A DNA stretch of 64,000 nt from Streptomyces griseus subsp. griseus (GTDB lineage Bacteria > Actinomycetota > Actinomycetes > Streptomycetales > Streptomycetaceae): NCBI RefSeq assembly GCF_003610995.1, contig NZ_CP032543.1, positions 5,332,001-5,396,000 on the forward strand, in the 5' to 3' direction. Position 1 is the stretch's first letter, and the number at the start of each line of letters is the position of its first letter. Shown in pieces: positions 38,468 to 47,995 of the stretch. The notes below the pieces were generated by a model. The model was not told where the DNA came from. It ran no database searches and saw only the letters and a program-made list of their open reading frames with translations. The position numbers were made by a program, and so were the translations under genes.

Positions 38468-39211
38468 ATGACAACGGCAGAAGCGATGACAGCGGTGGAC
38501 ATGAAGAACAGGACGACGGAGCGCGGCCAGTACCGCAGGCCCGACACGGCCGGGCGGACCGCCCCGGCCACCCCCGGGGCCGGGACCGGCGGAAGGGTCA
38601 CCGTGGCGGTGTACGCGGAGGACCTGATCCTCCAGACCGGCATGATCCACCAGCTGCGGATGCGGCCCGAGATAGAGCTGATACCGGACGCCGAGGCCGA
38701 CCGGGCCCAGGTCTCCCTGGTGGTGGTGGACATGGTGGACGAGCCCACCGTCCAGCTGCTGCACCGCCTCCGGCGCAACACCTCCACCCGCACCGGACTG
38801 GTCGTCGGCTTCTTCGAGTCGGGTGCGCTCCAGACCATGATCGAGTGCGGGGTCGCCGCCGTCCTGCGGCGCGGCGAGGCCGACCAGGACCGGCTGATCC
38901 ACCTGGTCAAGGCGATGGCCAACGGCGAGGGCGTCCTCCCGGGCGACCTCCTCGGCAAGCTCCTGGACCATGTCAGCAGCCTCCAGCGGACGGTCCTGGA
39001 CCCCCGCGGGCTCACCCTCTCCACCCTCACGGCACGGGAGGCGGAGATGATCCGGCTGGTGTCCGAGGGCTTCGACACATCGGAGATCGCGCAGAAGACC
39101 TCGTACTCCGAACGCACCGTCAAGAACGTGCTGCACGAGGTCGCGACCCGGCTGGAACTGCGCAACCGCGCGCACGCGGTGGGCTACGCGATGCGGCACG
39201 GACTGATCTGA
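38468..39211 (+). CDS. LuxR-family regulator next to the CIS cluster
   Basis: 247 aa. A receiver-like N-terminal region (about 45-150: VAVYAEDLILQTGMIHQL, LVVVDMVDEPTVQLL) lacks the typical phosphorylation triad arrangement, so it may be an atypical, non-phosphorylated regulator. A LuxR helix-turn-helix is at the C-terminus (LTAREAEMIRLVSEGFDTSEIA, TVKNVLHEVATRL). It lies between the two CIS arms, divergent from the membrane protein and ahead of the PD40/DUF4255/AAA+ arm, so it is the likely controller of CIS expression. ATG 38468 was chosen; ATG 38486 and 38501 are alternatives. Confidence 0.85.
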   Translation: MTTAEAMTAVDMKNRTTERGQYRRPDTAGRTAPATPGAGTGGRVTVAVYAEDLILQTGMIHQLRMRPEIELIPDAEADRAQVSLVVVDMVDEPTVQLLHRLRRNTSTRTGLVVGFFESGALQTMIECGVAAVLRRGEADQDRLIHLVKAMANGEGVLPGDLLGKLLDHVSSLQRTVLDPRGLTLSTLTAREAEMIRLVSEGFDTSEIAQKTSYSERTVKNVLHEVATRLELRNRAHAVGYAMRHGLI

Positions 39212-39214
39212 CCG

Positions 39215-39243
39215 GCCCTCCCCGGTCCCGCGGCGGGGAGGGG
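39215..39243 (+). terminator. Terminator hairpin
   Basis: A stem of about 9-10 bp (39215-39224 with 39234-39243) begins 4 bases after the LuxR-type gene's stop. Confidence 0.7.
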
Positions 39244-39359
39244 CAGCCGCAAAGGGCAGCCGCTGCTTCCCCTGCTCCGGGTACTCGGGGCCTGTTCTTC
39301 CCGCCCCGCGAGCGCGATGCTCTTCGGTGGAGCGTCATCAACAGACTGTGAGGTGGGCC

Positions 39360-42300
39360 GTGACCGGCACTGCTGGCCCGGCGAAGCATTCCCGGTGGGG
39401 CCGACTGATGGGCGCCGTGGTGCTTCTGGCGCCGCTGCTGGTGGTCGGGTCGGCGGCCACCCCGCACGGGGTGGGCGACGCGGTCGCCGCCGCGGCGAAG
39501 GCGGACCCCGCGGAGGCCGGAAGGATCGCCTTCGCCGGTACGGAGCACCGCAGCCTCGGCCGCGTCACGGACCCGCAGAACACCGCACCCCTCTTCGGGG
39601 ACGGCCCCGCCCACTACGACGAGGACCCCTCCGCCCGCGACGGTGTCCTCGTCTTCACCAGCCTCCGCGACAGCGTGCGCCCCCAGGTGTACGTGCGCGA
39701 GACCGACGGGACCGTACGCCGGCTCACCACCGACCGGGACGCGGCCAACCCCGAACTCTCCCCGGACGGGCGGACCGTCGTCTTCGACTCCGCCGAGCCC
39801 GGGCCCGGCGGCACCGTCCAGCGCGACCTGTGGGCGGTCGGCGTCGACGGCTCCGGTCTGCGACGGCTCTCGGACACCCCCGACAACGAGGAGTCCCCGA
39901 CCTTCTCCCCGGACGGCACCCGCATCGCGTACGCCTGCGACGGCGACACCTCGCTGGGCTGGCAGATATTCGAGCAGGCCCTCGCGGGCGGCGAGCGGAC
40001 CCGGATCAGCGACGGCCCGCCCGGCGACGCCAAGGACCCGTCCTGGAACCCGGTGGACGACGACACCCACCGCAGCCGGGTCGCCTACACCCACATCACC
40101 GACCCCGACCCCGAGACGGGCTACCGGCTGCGGGTCACCGAGGGCATCGGCACCGACCGGCCGCTGCTGGCCGGAGCCCACGCCGAGTGGGGCAGCCACT
40201 CCGTCTCCTGGCTGCCCGACGGCGACGACGTCCTCTTCCTCAGCCCCTTCCACGTCTGCGGCTGCGACGACTTCGACCACGTCTACCGGGGGCCCGCCTT
40301 CAGCGAGCAGACCCCGCAGCAATTGCTCACCGAGAACCGCGACGTCGCCTCGCCCACCTGGACCGGCGGTGACAGCGACTCCGGGGACGTCATCGTCTCC
40401 CGGATCAGCTCGTCGGCCGCGAACGTCGTGACGCTCCAGGACGTACGCCAGGACGGCTCCGACCCCCGCGACCTCGGTTTCACCATCCTCGACGAGGACC
40501 CGGCCGCCCGCACCAACACCGACCCGGCGATCGACCCGCTCTTCAACCCGGCGACCGGGTACGACCCGTGGACCGAGCGGCAGAACTACACCCCCGACGG
40601 GCGGCGCATCGTCGTGACCCGCTTCGAGGGCTCGGACGACGCGCGGATCCAGCGCATCTGGTTGGTCGACGCCGACGGCAGCAACGGCACCGTCCTGCCG
40701 CTCGCCGGACGCGGTGAGCGCGACTGGGACACCGACCCCACCTTCTCGCCCGACGGCACCAGGCTCGCGTTCACCCGCACCTCGCCCGGCGGCGTCGGCG
40801 AAGCGGCCGGACCTGGCCGCATCCTCATCGCCGACGTGGCCACCGGAGCCATCCTCGACGAGATCCGCCCGCCCGAGGGCCAGCAGCAGGGCGGCGACGC
40901 CCAGCCGACCTGGTCCTCCGACGGCAACAACCTCGCCTTCACCCGTACGCAGGTGATCAACGGCAACGGCGGCAACAAGCACATCTGGACCGTGCCGGTC
41001 GGCAGCCTCGGCCAGCAGCGGGACCTGAGCGCCACCATCTGCCCCGGCGCCTGCGAAGTCATCGACGACAGCCCGGCGTTCTCCCCGAACGGTACGACGG
41101 TGGCCTTCAACCGCAAGGACGGCGGCGGCCGCATCAACGAGCGGGCGGGCGTCATCGTCACGCCCCTGAGCGGCGGCGGCTGCCGGGTCGTGCTGCCCTC
41201 ATCCGAGCGGAACAACCCGCTCGGCTGCGCACTGCCGATCCCCGACACCACCGGCACCGGCCCCTTCCAGCCCCGCGATGTGGCCTGGTCGCCGGACGGC
41301 AGCCGGATCGTGCTCTCCTCCCGCCGGGAGCAGGCCGTCAACTCGATGGAGCAGCTCTCGGTCCTCGACCTCGCCTCCGGTGAGCTGACGCCCCTGGACA
41401 ACGAGCACGCCGGGCGACAGAAGGAGCCCAGCTACCAGCAGTCCGTCGACCTCGCCGTGACGGCCCCGCCCACCGGGCCCGCCGTCGAGGTCGGCTCCTC
41501 GGTCGAGGTGAAGGTCACCGTGGTCAACCGCGGCCCCGCGCCCTCGCCCGGCACCACCTTCACGGCCGACGCCCCGCCCGGCGTACGGCTGGAGGAGCTG
41601 ACCACCGACGCCGGTTCGTGCGGGGCCGCGTCGCCGCAGTGCGACCTCGGTCTGGTCCCGCCCGGCGCGAGCGTGGAGGTCACCGCCCGGCTGACCGGCG
41701 TCACCCGGGGCGACCAGCCGGTCGGCTGGTCCGTCACCGGCGCCGTGCTGGACCCGAACCCGACGGACAACGCCACCGGCACCCTCGTACCCGTCCAGGA
41801 CGTGCCCCCGCCGACCCCGACACCCACACCGCCGACCCCCACCCCGACACCTCCCACCCCACCCCGACACCCTCGACCACCGCGCCCGCCCCGCCGCGCC
41901 CCGCGCCCCCCGCCCCGCGCCCCCCGGCCCCCTGCCGCCCGCACCCCTGGCAGGCCCCGGCGCCGTCGTACGGGCCCAGCCCAGCCCCGGCTACGTCGGC
42001 GGCAAGGTCGTCGTCACGTACACCGTGCGCAACGGCCGCGACGCCACCGCCACCGGCCTCCGGCTCCGGCTCGGGCTGCCCGGGACCATCCCCTCCGGAC
42101 CGCTCCCGGCAGGCTGCACGGCCGGCCTGTGCACGCTGCCCGACCTGGGACCCGGCGCCTCCACCGTCGTACGCGTCGTGCTCTCCCCGGACCGCGCGCT
42201 GCGCACGACCATCACCGCGACGCTCACCACGACCGGCACGGACGCGAACCGGGCCGACAACCGCTCCCGCATCCCGCTGCGTATCCTCCAGCCCAAGATC

Positions 42301-42591
42301 GTCGCGGTGCCCGCCGTCGGCAAGCCCGGCTTCGTCACCTCGGTGCGCGGCAAGGACTTCCCGCCCGGCGCGCCCGTGAAGCTCAGCTGGGACCCGGGGA
42401 TCACGGCGGCCGCCGCGCCGACCCTGCCGAACCCGGACGGCACGTTCATCGCCCAGCTCCTCATCCTGGCGAAGGACCGGACCGGGCCGCGCACCATCAC
42501 GGCCAGGGGCCCCGGCTTCTCCCCGGTGACGACGGACTTCCTCGTGGTGCTCGGCACCATCACCCCGCCGGACGAGGTGATCCGCCGATGA
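39360..42591 (+). pseudogene. CIS-linked secreted PD40/TolB-type beta-propeller protein with DUF11 domains, frameshifted
   Basis: It starts at GTG 39360, with GAGGTGG 7 bases upstream. A signal peptide (residues 1-45) is followed by many PD40/TolB-type repeats, each with an xSPDGxxxxF core, then a DUF11 domain (about 697-800) ending at VPVQDV and a Thr/Pro linker. The frame is lost in the C-rich linker (about 41855-41935): the true C-terminal domain (from TYTVRNGRDATATG to PPDEVIRR) is in another frame and ends at 42591. A segment TPTPSTTAPAP in a third frame lies between, so two single-base losses in C runs fit best. Left uncorrected, the first frame runs straight into the DUF4255 gene and gives a false 1300-aa fusion. 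The role in the CIS is unknown. Confidence 0.75.
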
Positions 42592-43295
42592 TCCACGAAG
42601 TCGACGAGGGGCTGCGGCTGTTGCTGGTCGACGCCGGGCTCCAGGAGAGCGGGGTCGACCTGGTCTTCGACGCCCCGACCAAGGACTGGTCGGCCCGCCG
42701 CAACGCCCCCACCATCAGCGTCTTCCTGCACGGCATCCGCGAGGACGCGGGCAGGCGGCGGACCGGCACGGCCGAGGAGCACGACGAGAACGGCATGGTC
42801 ACCGGCTGGCGGACCCCGCCGCGCTGGTTCGAGCTGACCTACCTCGTCACCGCCTGGACCAACCGCCCGCAGGACGAACACCGGCTGCTCTCCGAGGTGT
42901 TGCGCTGTCTGATGCGCCACGACACGCTGCCCGCACCGATGCTCACCGGCAGCCTCGCCGAACTCGGGCTCACCGTGGAGCTGGAGGCGGCGGGCGCGCG
43001 CACCGAGGGGCCGTCCGCCTCCGACGTGTGGTCCGCGCTCGGCGGCGAGCTGAAGGCCGCCATCGACCTGCGCGTCCTCGCCCCGCTCGCCGGTGAACGG
43101 GCCCCGGCCGGACCGCCCGTCACCGAGGGCCTCGTGATGAAGGCCGCCCCCGCCGTGGACGGCACGGCCGCCGACGACCCGGGCCGCCGTCTGCGGTACG
43201 AAGGGGCGGCCGACCTGGACGCGGAGGGCTTCGCCGCCGAACGGGAACGGCGGCTGCCGCCCGGCCGGCGCCGACGGGGGAGCGCGGCACGATGA
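42588..43295 (+). CDS. CIS tube/sheath cap protein, DUF4255 (Pvc16-like)
   Basis: 235 aa from ATG 42588, which overlaps the PD40 gene's stop by 4 bp. The sequence (HEVDEGLRLLLVDAGL, RNAPTISVFLHGIREDAGRR, WFELTYLVTAWTNRPQDEHRLLSEVLRCL) is the Pvc16 N-terminal/DUF4255 family, which caps the distal end of tube and sheath in eCIS. This gene is easily missed because the frameshift upstream makes it look like the tail of a longer protein. Its own stop overlaps the AAA+ gene start by 4 bp. Confidence 0.9.
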   Translation: MIHEVDEGLRLLLVDAGLQESGVDLVFDAPTKDWSARRNAPTISVFLHGIREDAGRRRTGTAEEHDENGMVTGWRTPPRWFELTYLVTAWTNRPQDEHRLLSEVLRCLMRHDTLPAPMLTGSLAELGLTVELEAAGARTEGPSASDVWSALGGELKAAIDLRVLAPLAGERAPAGPPVTEGLVMKAAPAVDGTAADDPGRRLRYEGAADLDAEGFAAERERRLPPGRRRRGSAAR

Positions 43296-45412
43296 CGGTG
43301 ACGGAGAGCGCACCCGGCCTCCCCGCGACGGTGGACGTCGAGGTGCTGTGGGCGCGGCTCGCCCGCGTGGAGGAACGGGTCCGGCACGCGGTGGCGGCCC
43401 GCCGCGCCACCGACCCGGAGCCGGACGACCCGTTCCGGGGGCAGTACCTCACCCCCGAGGCGGTGGAACGCGTCCTGGAGTCGCGGGACGCGTTCGCCCC
43501 CGTACCCGCGGACGGCCCTTTGTCCGGAGCGGGGTACGCGCCACCGGGCAGCAGACTGGACCGGCTGGCCGGGAGTTTCGGCCTGGTCCCCCTCGACGTG
43601 GAGCTCCTGCTGGTCGCGATGGCACCGGACATCGACGCCCGGTTCGAGCGCCTCTACGGCTACCTCAACGACGACCTGACCCGCCGCCGCCCCGCCATCG
43701 GCCTGGCGCTGGAACTCTGCGGACTCCCCGCCGCAGGCTCCGGCCGTTTCCGCTTCCAGCCGTCCGCACCCCTCGTCGCGGGCGGCCTCCTGGAGATCGG
43801 CGACCCTGAACGCCCGCTGCTCTCCCGGAGCTTGAGCGTCCCGGACCGGGTCACCGCCCACCTCCTCGGCGACGATGTGCCGGACGGGCGGCTGCGCGGC
43901 CTCGTGCATGTGCCCGCCCCCGGCACGGAGCCCGAGGACCACCCGGAGGCCCACCGGATCGCCGCCGCCCTCGCCACCGGCGGCGGCCTGGTGCATCTGC
44001 TGGACCGGGGCGGCGACCCCGCCGGGCTGGCCGTCGAGGCGCTCACCGCCGCGGGCCGCCGCCCCCTCGTGGTGGACACCGCCGCGCTGGCGGCGGCCGG
44101 TGACCGGGCGCCCGAGCTGGCACGGACCCTGGCGGCCGAGGCCCGCCTCGCCCACGGCGGTCTCGTGCTCGGCCCGCTCGAAGCGCTCGCCCCCGAACGC
44201 CCGGAGGGGGCCCGCCTGTTGGCCTCCCTCTGTGCGGCGGTGAGCGGCACGCCCCTGATCGCGTACGGGAAGGGGAACTGGGACCCGCTCTGGACCCGGG
44301 ACAGCCCGGTGCCGGTCGCCGTCCTGCCTCCGGGCCCGACGGGCGCGGCGCGCCGGTGGCGGCGGGCGCTCGCCGAGGCGGCCGGTGCGGTGGGGCTGCC
44401 GGACGCGCAGGCGCCGGCCGACGACCGCCTGATCGAGGCCACCGCCTCCTACCGCCTCGACTCCGACCAGCTGCGCAAGGCCGCCACCGTCGCCTCCCGC
44501 CTCGCCCTCCTCGCGCAGCGCCCGGTCCACCCGGACGACCTGCGCACGGCGGTCCGCGCCCAGAACGGCGCCGGTCTGGAGCGGCTCGCCCGCCGCATCG
44601 AGCCCGCCGTCGGCTGGGACGACCTGGTGCTGCCCCCGGCCACCCGCACCCAGCTCACCGAACTCGCCCTCCGTGCCCGCCACCGCGAACAGGTGCTGGG
44701 GGAGTGGGGGATGCGGCCGGGCGGCGGCCGGGGGCGCGGGGTCATCGCCATGTTCGCGGGGGAGTCCGGCACCGGGAAGACCATGTCGGCCGAGGTGGTC
44801 GCCCGCGAACTGGGCATGGAGCTCTACGTGGTGGACCTCTCCACCGTGGTCGACAAGTACATCGGCGAGACCGAGAAGAACCTGGAGCGGATCTTCGTCG
44901 AGGCCTCCGACGTCAACGGCATCCTGCTCTTCGACGAGGCGGACGCGATCTTCGGCAAGCGCTCGCAGGTCAAGGACGCCCACGACAAGCACGCCAACGT
45001 GGAGTCGGCCTACCTCCTCCAGCGCATGGAGTCCTTCGACGGGATCGCCGTGCTCACGACCAACCTCCGGGCCAACCTGGACGAGGCGTTCACCCGCCGC
45101 CTGGACGTGATCGCGGAGTTCCCGATGCCGGACGCCGAGCAGCGCCTCGCCCTCTGGGACCGCTGCCTGGGCGCCTCGATCCCGCGCGATCCGGCGCTGG
45201 ACCTGGAGTTCTGCGCGGCCCGCTTCGAGCTGGCGGGCGGGTCGATCCGGGCCTGCGCGGTGACCGCCGCCTACCTCGCGGCGGAGTCGGGGGCGCCGCT
45301 GACCATGGACCAGTTGGTCACGGCGGTGCTCCAGGAGTACCGCAAGCTGGGGCGGCTGGTGCTGGAGAGCGAGTTCGGGCCGTGGCTGGCGAAGGAGCGG
45401 CAGGGGCGGTAG
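43292..45412 (+). CDS. CIS AAA+ ATPase
   Basis: 706 aa. The C-terminal third is an AAA+ module: Walker A GESGTGKT at about residue 489, Walker B LLFDEADAIFG at about 545, and arginine-finger region NLDEAFTRRLD. The N-terminal 440 residues hold winged-helix and a degenerate ATPase-like region. This is the Afp15/Pvc15-type ATPase kept in nearly every eCIS cluster, thought to help assembly or cargo loading. It is coupled to DUF4255 by a 4-bp overlap and ends the plus-strand arm. Confidence 0.93.
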   Translation: MTVTESAPGLPATVDVEVLWARLARVEERVRHAVAARRATDPEPDDPFRGQYLTPEAVERVLESRDAFAPVPADGPLSGAGYAPPGSRLDRLAGSFGLVPLDVELLLVAMAPDIDARFERLYGYLNDDLTRRRPAIGLALELCGLPAAGSGRFRFQPSAPLVAGGLLEIGDPERPLLSRSLSVPDRVTAHLLGDDVPDGRLRGLVHVPAPGTEPEDHPEAHRIAAALATGGGLVHLLDRGGDPAGLAVEALTAAGRRPLVVDTAALAAAGDRAPELARTLAAEARLAHGGLVLGPLEALAPERPEGARLLASLCAAVSGTPLIAYGKGNWDPLWTRDSPVPVAVLPPGPTGAARRWRRALAEAAGAVGLPDAQAPADDRLIEATASYRLDSDQLRKAATVASRLALLAQRPVHPDDLRTAVRAQNGAGLERLARRIEPAVGWDDLVLPPATRTQLTELALRARHREQVLGEWGMRPGGGRGRGVIAMFAGESGTGKTMSAEVVARELGMELYVVDLSTVVDKYIGETEKNLERIFVEASDVNGILLFDEADAIFGKRSQVKDAHDKHANVESAYLLQRMESFDGIAVLTTNLRANLDEAFTRRLDVIAEFPMPDAEQRLALWDRCLGASIPRDPALDLEFCAARFELAGGSIRACAVTAAYLAAESGAPLTMDQLVTAVLQEYRKLGRLVLESEFGPWLAKERQGR

Positions 45413-45530
45413 GGGATCGCGTGACCCGCCACCACCCGGGCCGGCGGCGCTGTGCGGGCGGACGCCATCGCCGTACACCGTCCCCCGTTCCTGGTCTCGT
45501 GCGCAGTCGATGCGGCGAGAGGGCTGAGTG

Positions 45531-46001
45531 ATGAGTGTGGACAAGGTGGTCGCCGACCCGGCGGTCGCGGACGTGGCGGCCGGGGCGTCACTGGCGGTCG
45601 GCGGATTCGGCCTCTGCGGCATCCCCGGCGTGCTGATCCATGCCCTGCTGGAGCGGGGCGCGGGCGGGCTGCGGGTGGTGTCCGACAACTGCGGGGTGGA
45701 CGACCGGGGCCTGGGCCTCCTGCTGCGGGCCGGGCTGATCGCCCGGATGACCAGCTCGTACGTGGGGGAGAACAAGGAGTTCGCCCGGCAGTACCTCCAG
45801 GGTGAGCTGGAGGTGGAGCTGGTCCCCCAGGGCACCCTGGCGGAACGGCTGCGGGCCGGCGGCTCCGGCATCCCGGCGTTCTCCACCCCGGCCGGTGCGG
45901 GCACCTGGATCGAGGAGGGCGGACTGCCCTGGCGGTACGCCCCCGGCGACCCGCGCGCGGAGAAGCGCGTGGAGCGCCGGACCGTACGCGGGGAGGCCTG
46001 A
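45531..46001 (+). pseudogene. 3-oxoacid CoA-transferase subunit A, internally deleted
   Basis: 156 aa from ATG 45531, with GAGAGGG upstream. The N-terminal part is a normal CoA-transferase A subunit ([14 protein letters not shown], then [23 protein letters not shown], then STPAGAGT and EGGLPWRY). From about residue 140 it jumps straight to a C-terminal-like tail ([14 protein letters not shown]), missing about 80-100 residues relative to the family (usually about 240-250 aa). The frame is kept. It is probably non-functional, or the sequence has lost a segment. The next gene is the collapsed partner subunit. Confidence 0.65.
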
Positions 46002-46002
46002 G

Positions 46003-46239
46003 ATGGCACTGACCCGTGAGCAGCTGGCGGCCCGGGCCGCACGTGAACTGACCGACGGCGGTTACGTCAACCTCGGCATCGGCCTGCCGGCCCTGATCCC
46101 CGGCTTCCTGCCCGAGGGCGAGGGCGGGCAGCTGACCGCCGCGATCACCAAGGACGCGGTGGACGATCTCGGCCTCGCGGCGGGCACGCCCGTCACCGCC
46201 CTGGTCAAGTCCACGGAGGTCTCGCTGACGGCCGGCTGA
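46003..46239 (+). pseudogene. CoA-transferase subunit B N-terminus joined to a TOBE/Mop domain
   Basis: 78 aa. The ATG is one base after the previous stop. Residues 1-38 (LTREQLAARAARELTDGGYVN, LGIGLPALIPGFLPEG) are the start of a CoA-transferase B subunit. From residue 39 it becomes the C-terminal half of a molybdate-type TOBE/Mop domain (QLTAAITKDAVDDLGL, PVTALVKSTEV). Neither domain is whole. It looks like an in-frame deletion between scoB and a downstream mop gene. A functional protein is unlikely. Confidence 0.65.
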
Positions 46240-46412
46240 CTCCGTCTCGCACCGCACGAAGGCTGGGACGGCGGGCCTCGCGGGAACGCACGGCTGACGA
46301 ACTTTGTCGTGGACCGACCAATCAATTCCGCGGCCGGCTCCGAATGAACGACATCAGCAACCGAATGAAGTCCCGGCTCCGCGTTGGGACTTCCGGAAGG
46401 GGATGCGTCTTC

Positions 46413-47237
46413 GTGATAGCCCGCCGTACCACCCGCCTCGCCGCACTGCTCGTCCTGCCCGCCGCGCTCACCCTCGGGGTGGCCGTGCCGGCCCTGGCTC
46501 ACGAGGGGCACCCCGCCGGCACCACCAAGGCGGCCGACGGCGACACGTACCAGATCGATCTGGAGCAGCTGAACGACTCCGGTGCCAGCGGCGCCGCCCT
46601 GGTCAGCCTGGAGGGCGACCAGCTGACCGTGAAGATCGACGCGCAGGGGCTGGTCCCCGGCCAGCCGCACGCCCAGCACATCCACGGCTCCACCGACGGC
46701 CACGACTTCCGCTGCCCGGACAAGAGCGCGGACAAGGACGGCGACGGCATCGTCACCACCGCCGAGGGCCTGCCCATGTACGGGGACATCAACATCTCCC
46801 TGACCACCAAGGGCGACACGTCCAAGGACAGCGGCCTCGCGGTGGACCGGATGCCCGTCGCCGACAAGGACGGCAAGCTGACCTACTCCCGCACGATCAC
46901 CGTCTCCAAGGACGTGGCCGACCACATCAAGGACCTGCACATCGTGCAGCACGGCATCGACCGGAACGGCGACGGCACGTACGACTTCGGCGCGGGCAAG
47001 AGCGAACTCGACCCGAAGCTGCCCCAGGAGGCCACCGCACCCGCCAACTGCGGCATGGTCAAGGGCGCCGCGGTCGGCTCCGTCCCGGTCGGCGGTGTCG
47101 AGACCGGCGGCGGGACCACCGGGGGCGTGGAGTCCCCGGGCATGCTCGCCGCCGGAGGCGCGGCCGTCCTCGCGGCCGGCGGACTGTTCGCCGTACGCCG
47201 CCGGACGCGGACCACGGACGCCCGTGACAACGGCTGA
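46413..47237 (+). CDS. Secreted CHRD-domain protein with C-terminal membrane anchor
   Basis: 274 aa from GTG 46413, with GGAAGGGG 10 bases upstream; earlier in-frame ATGs (46344, 46365) would spoil the signal peptide. Signal peptide about residues 1-30 (cut near ALA-HEG). A CHRD-like beta domain with the HAQHIHG motif follows, and there is a second part with GDGIVTTAEG. The C-terminus has a Gly/Thr/Val spacer, a hydrophobic helix and RRRTRT, as in wall-anchored proteins, but no clear LPxTG or LAxTG. The sortase gene 66 bp downstream may act on it or on a related protein. The function is unknown. Confidence 0.85.
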   Translation: MIARRTTRLAALLVLPAALTLGVAVPALAHEGHPAGTTKAADGDTYQIDLEQLNDSGASGAALVSLEGDQLTVKIDAQGLVPGQPHAQHIHGSTDGHDFRCPDKSADKDGDGIVTTAEGLPMYGDINISLTTKGDTSKDSGLAVDRMPVADKDGKLTYSRTITVSKDVADHIKDLHIVQHGIDRNGDGTYDFGAGKSELDPKLPQEATAPANCGMVKGAAVGSVPVGGVETGGGTTGGVESPGMLAAGGAAVLAAGGLFAVRRRTRTTDARDNG

Positions 47238-47303
47238 CCACCGGTCCCGCATCTGACCGACGACCCGTCACGGCCGAGCACAGGAACAGGGAAAGGTGAA
47301 GCG

Positions 47304-47984
47304 ATGGACAGGGCACCCGACGAGGACCCGCCCCGCAGGCCGTCCTGGCGGCGCCGGGCCCCGCTCGCCGCCATCGTCGCACTGCTCCTGACGGGCGGGC
47401 TGCTGCTGGTGCTGGGAACCACCCGGCAACAGCCCGCCCCGCCTCCCGCAGTGGCCAAGGGCCCCCCGCCCACCGCCGCCCCACACTCCTCAACACCCTC
47501 CACCGAGCCGCGGACACCCCCGCTCCCGTCCTCCCGCCCCGTCAGCATCACGATCCCGTCCCTCAAGGTCACTTCGGACCTCGAACAGCTCGGGCTCGGG
47601 AAGAACCGCGCGATGGAGACGCCGAAGGACCCGGCGAAGGCGGGCTGGTACCGCCCCGGCACCACCCCCGGCGCGATCGGCCCCTCCGTGATCGCCGGCC
47701 ATGTCACCTGGGACGGCGTACCGGCGGTGTTCTTCAAGCTCACCGAACTGGAACCCGGCGACCGCATCGACGTCAGCCGCGCGGACGGCACGACGGCGGT
47801 GTTCACCGTCGACCGGACCGCCACCTACCCCAAGGACGACTTCCCCACGGTCGAGGTCTACCGCAACCTCGACCACGCCGGACTCCGCCTGATCACCTGC
47901 GGCGGCGACTACTCCCGCGAGGACAGCCGTTACGCCGACAACGTGGTGGTCTACGCGAGCCTGACGGGACACGGGGGCCGTTGA
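47304..47984 (+). CDS. Class F sortase
   Basis: 226 aa. One N-terminal membrane helix (about 20-40), a Pro/Ser/Thr spacer, then the sortase domain. Catalytic residues visible: His in IAGHVTWDG (about 131), Cys in LITCGGDY (about 198) and Arg in EDSRYADN (about 209). Class F sortases (actinobacterial) cleave LPxTG-like motifs and link proteins to the wall; substrates of this class are poorly known. The nearest candidate is the CHRD protein just upstream. Confidence 0.9.
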   Translation: MDRAPDEDPPRRPSWRRRAPLAAIVALLLTGGLLLVLGTTRQQPAPPPAVAKGPPPTAAPHSSTPSTEPRTPPLPSSRPVSITIPSLKVTSDLEQLGLGKNRAMETPKDPAKAGWYRPGTTPGAIGPSVIAGHVTWDGVPAVFFKLTELEPGDRIDVSRADGTTAVFTVDRTATYPKDDFPTVEVYRNLDHAGLRLITCGGDYSREDSRYADNVVVYASLTGHGGR

Positions 47985-47995
47985 CCCGGCGGGCC

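Noticed and set aside
39327..43295. 1322-codon open frame as one giant fusion protein
   Set aside because: The middle third is Arg/Pro/His-rich nonsense; real domains in the other frames show a frameshift and a separate DUF4255 gene.
22515..45412. The CIS locus as a prophage
   Set aside because: No head, terminase, integrase or lysis genes; DUF4255, AAA+ ATPase and membrane partners indicate a CIS.
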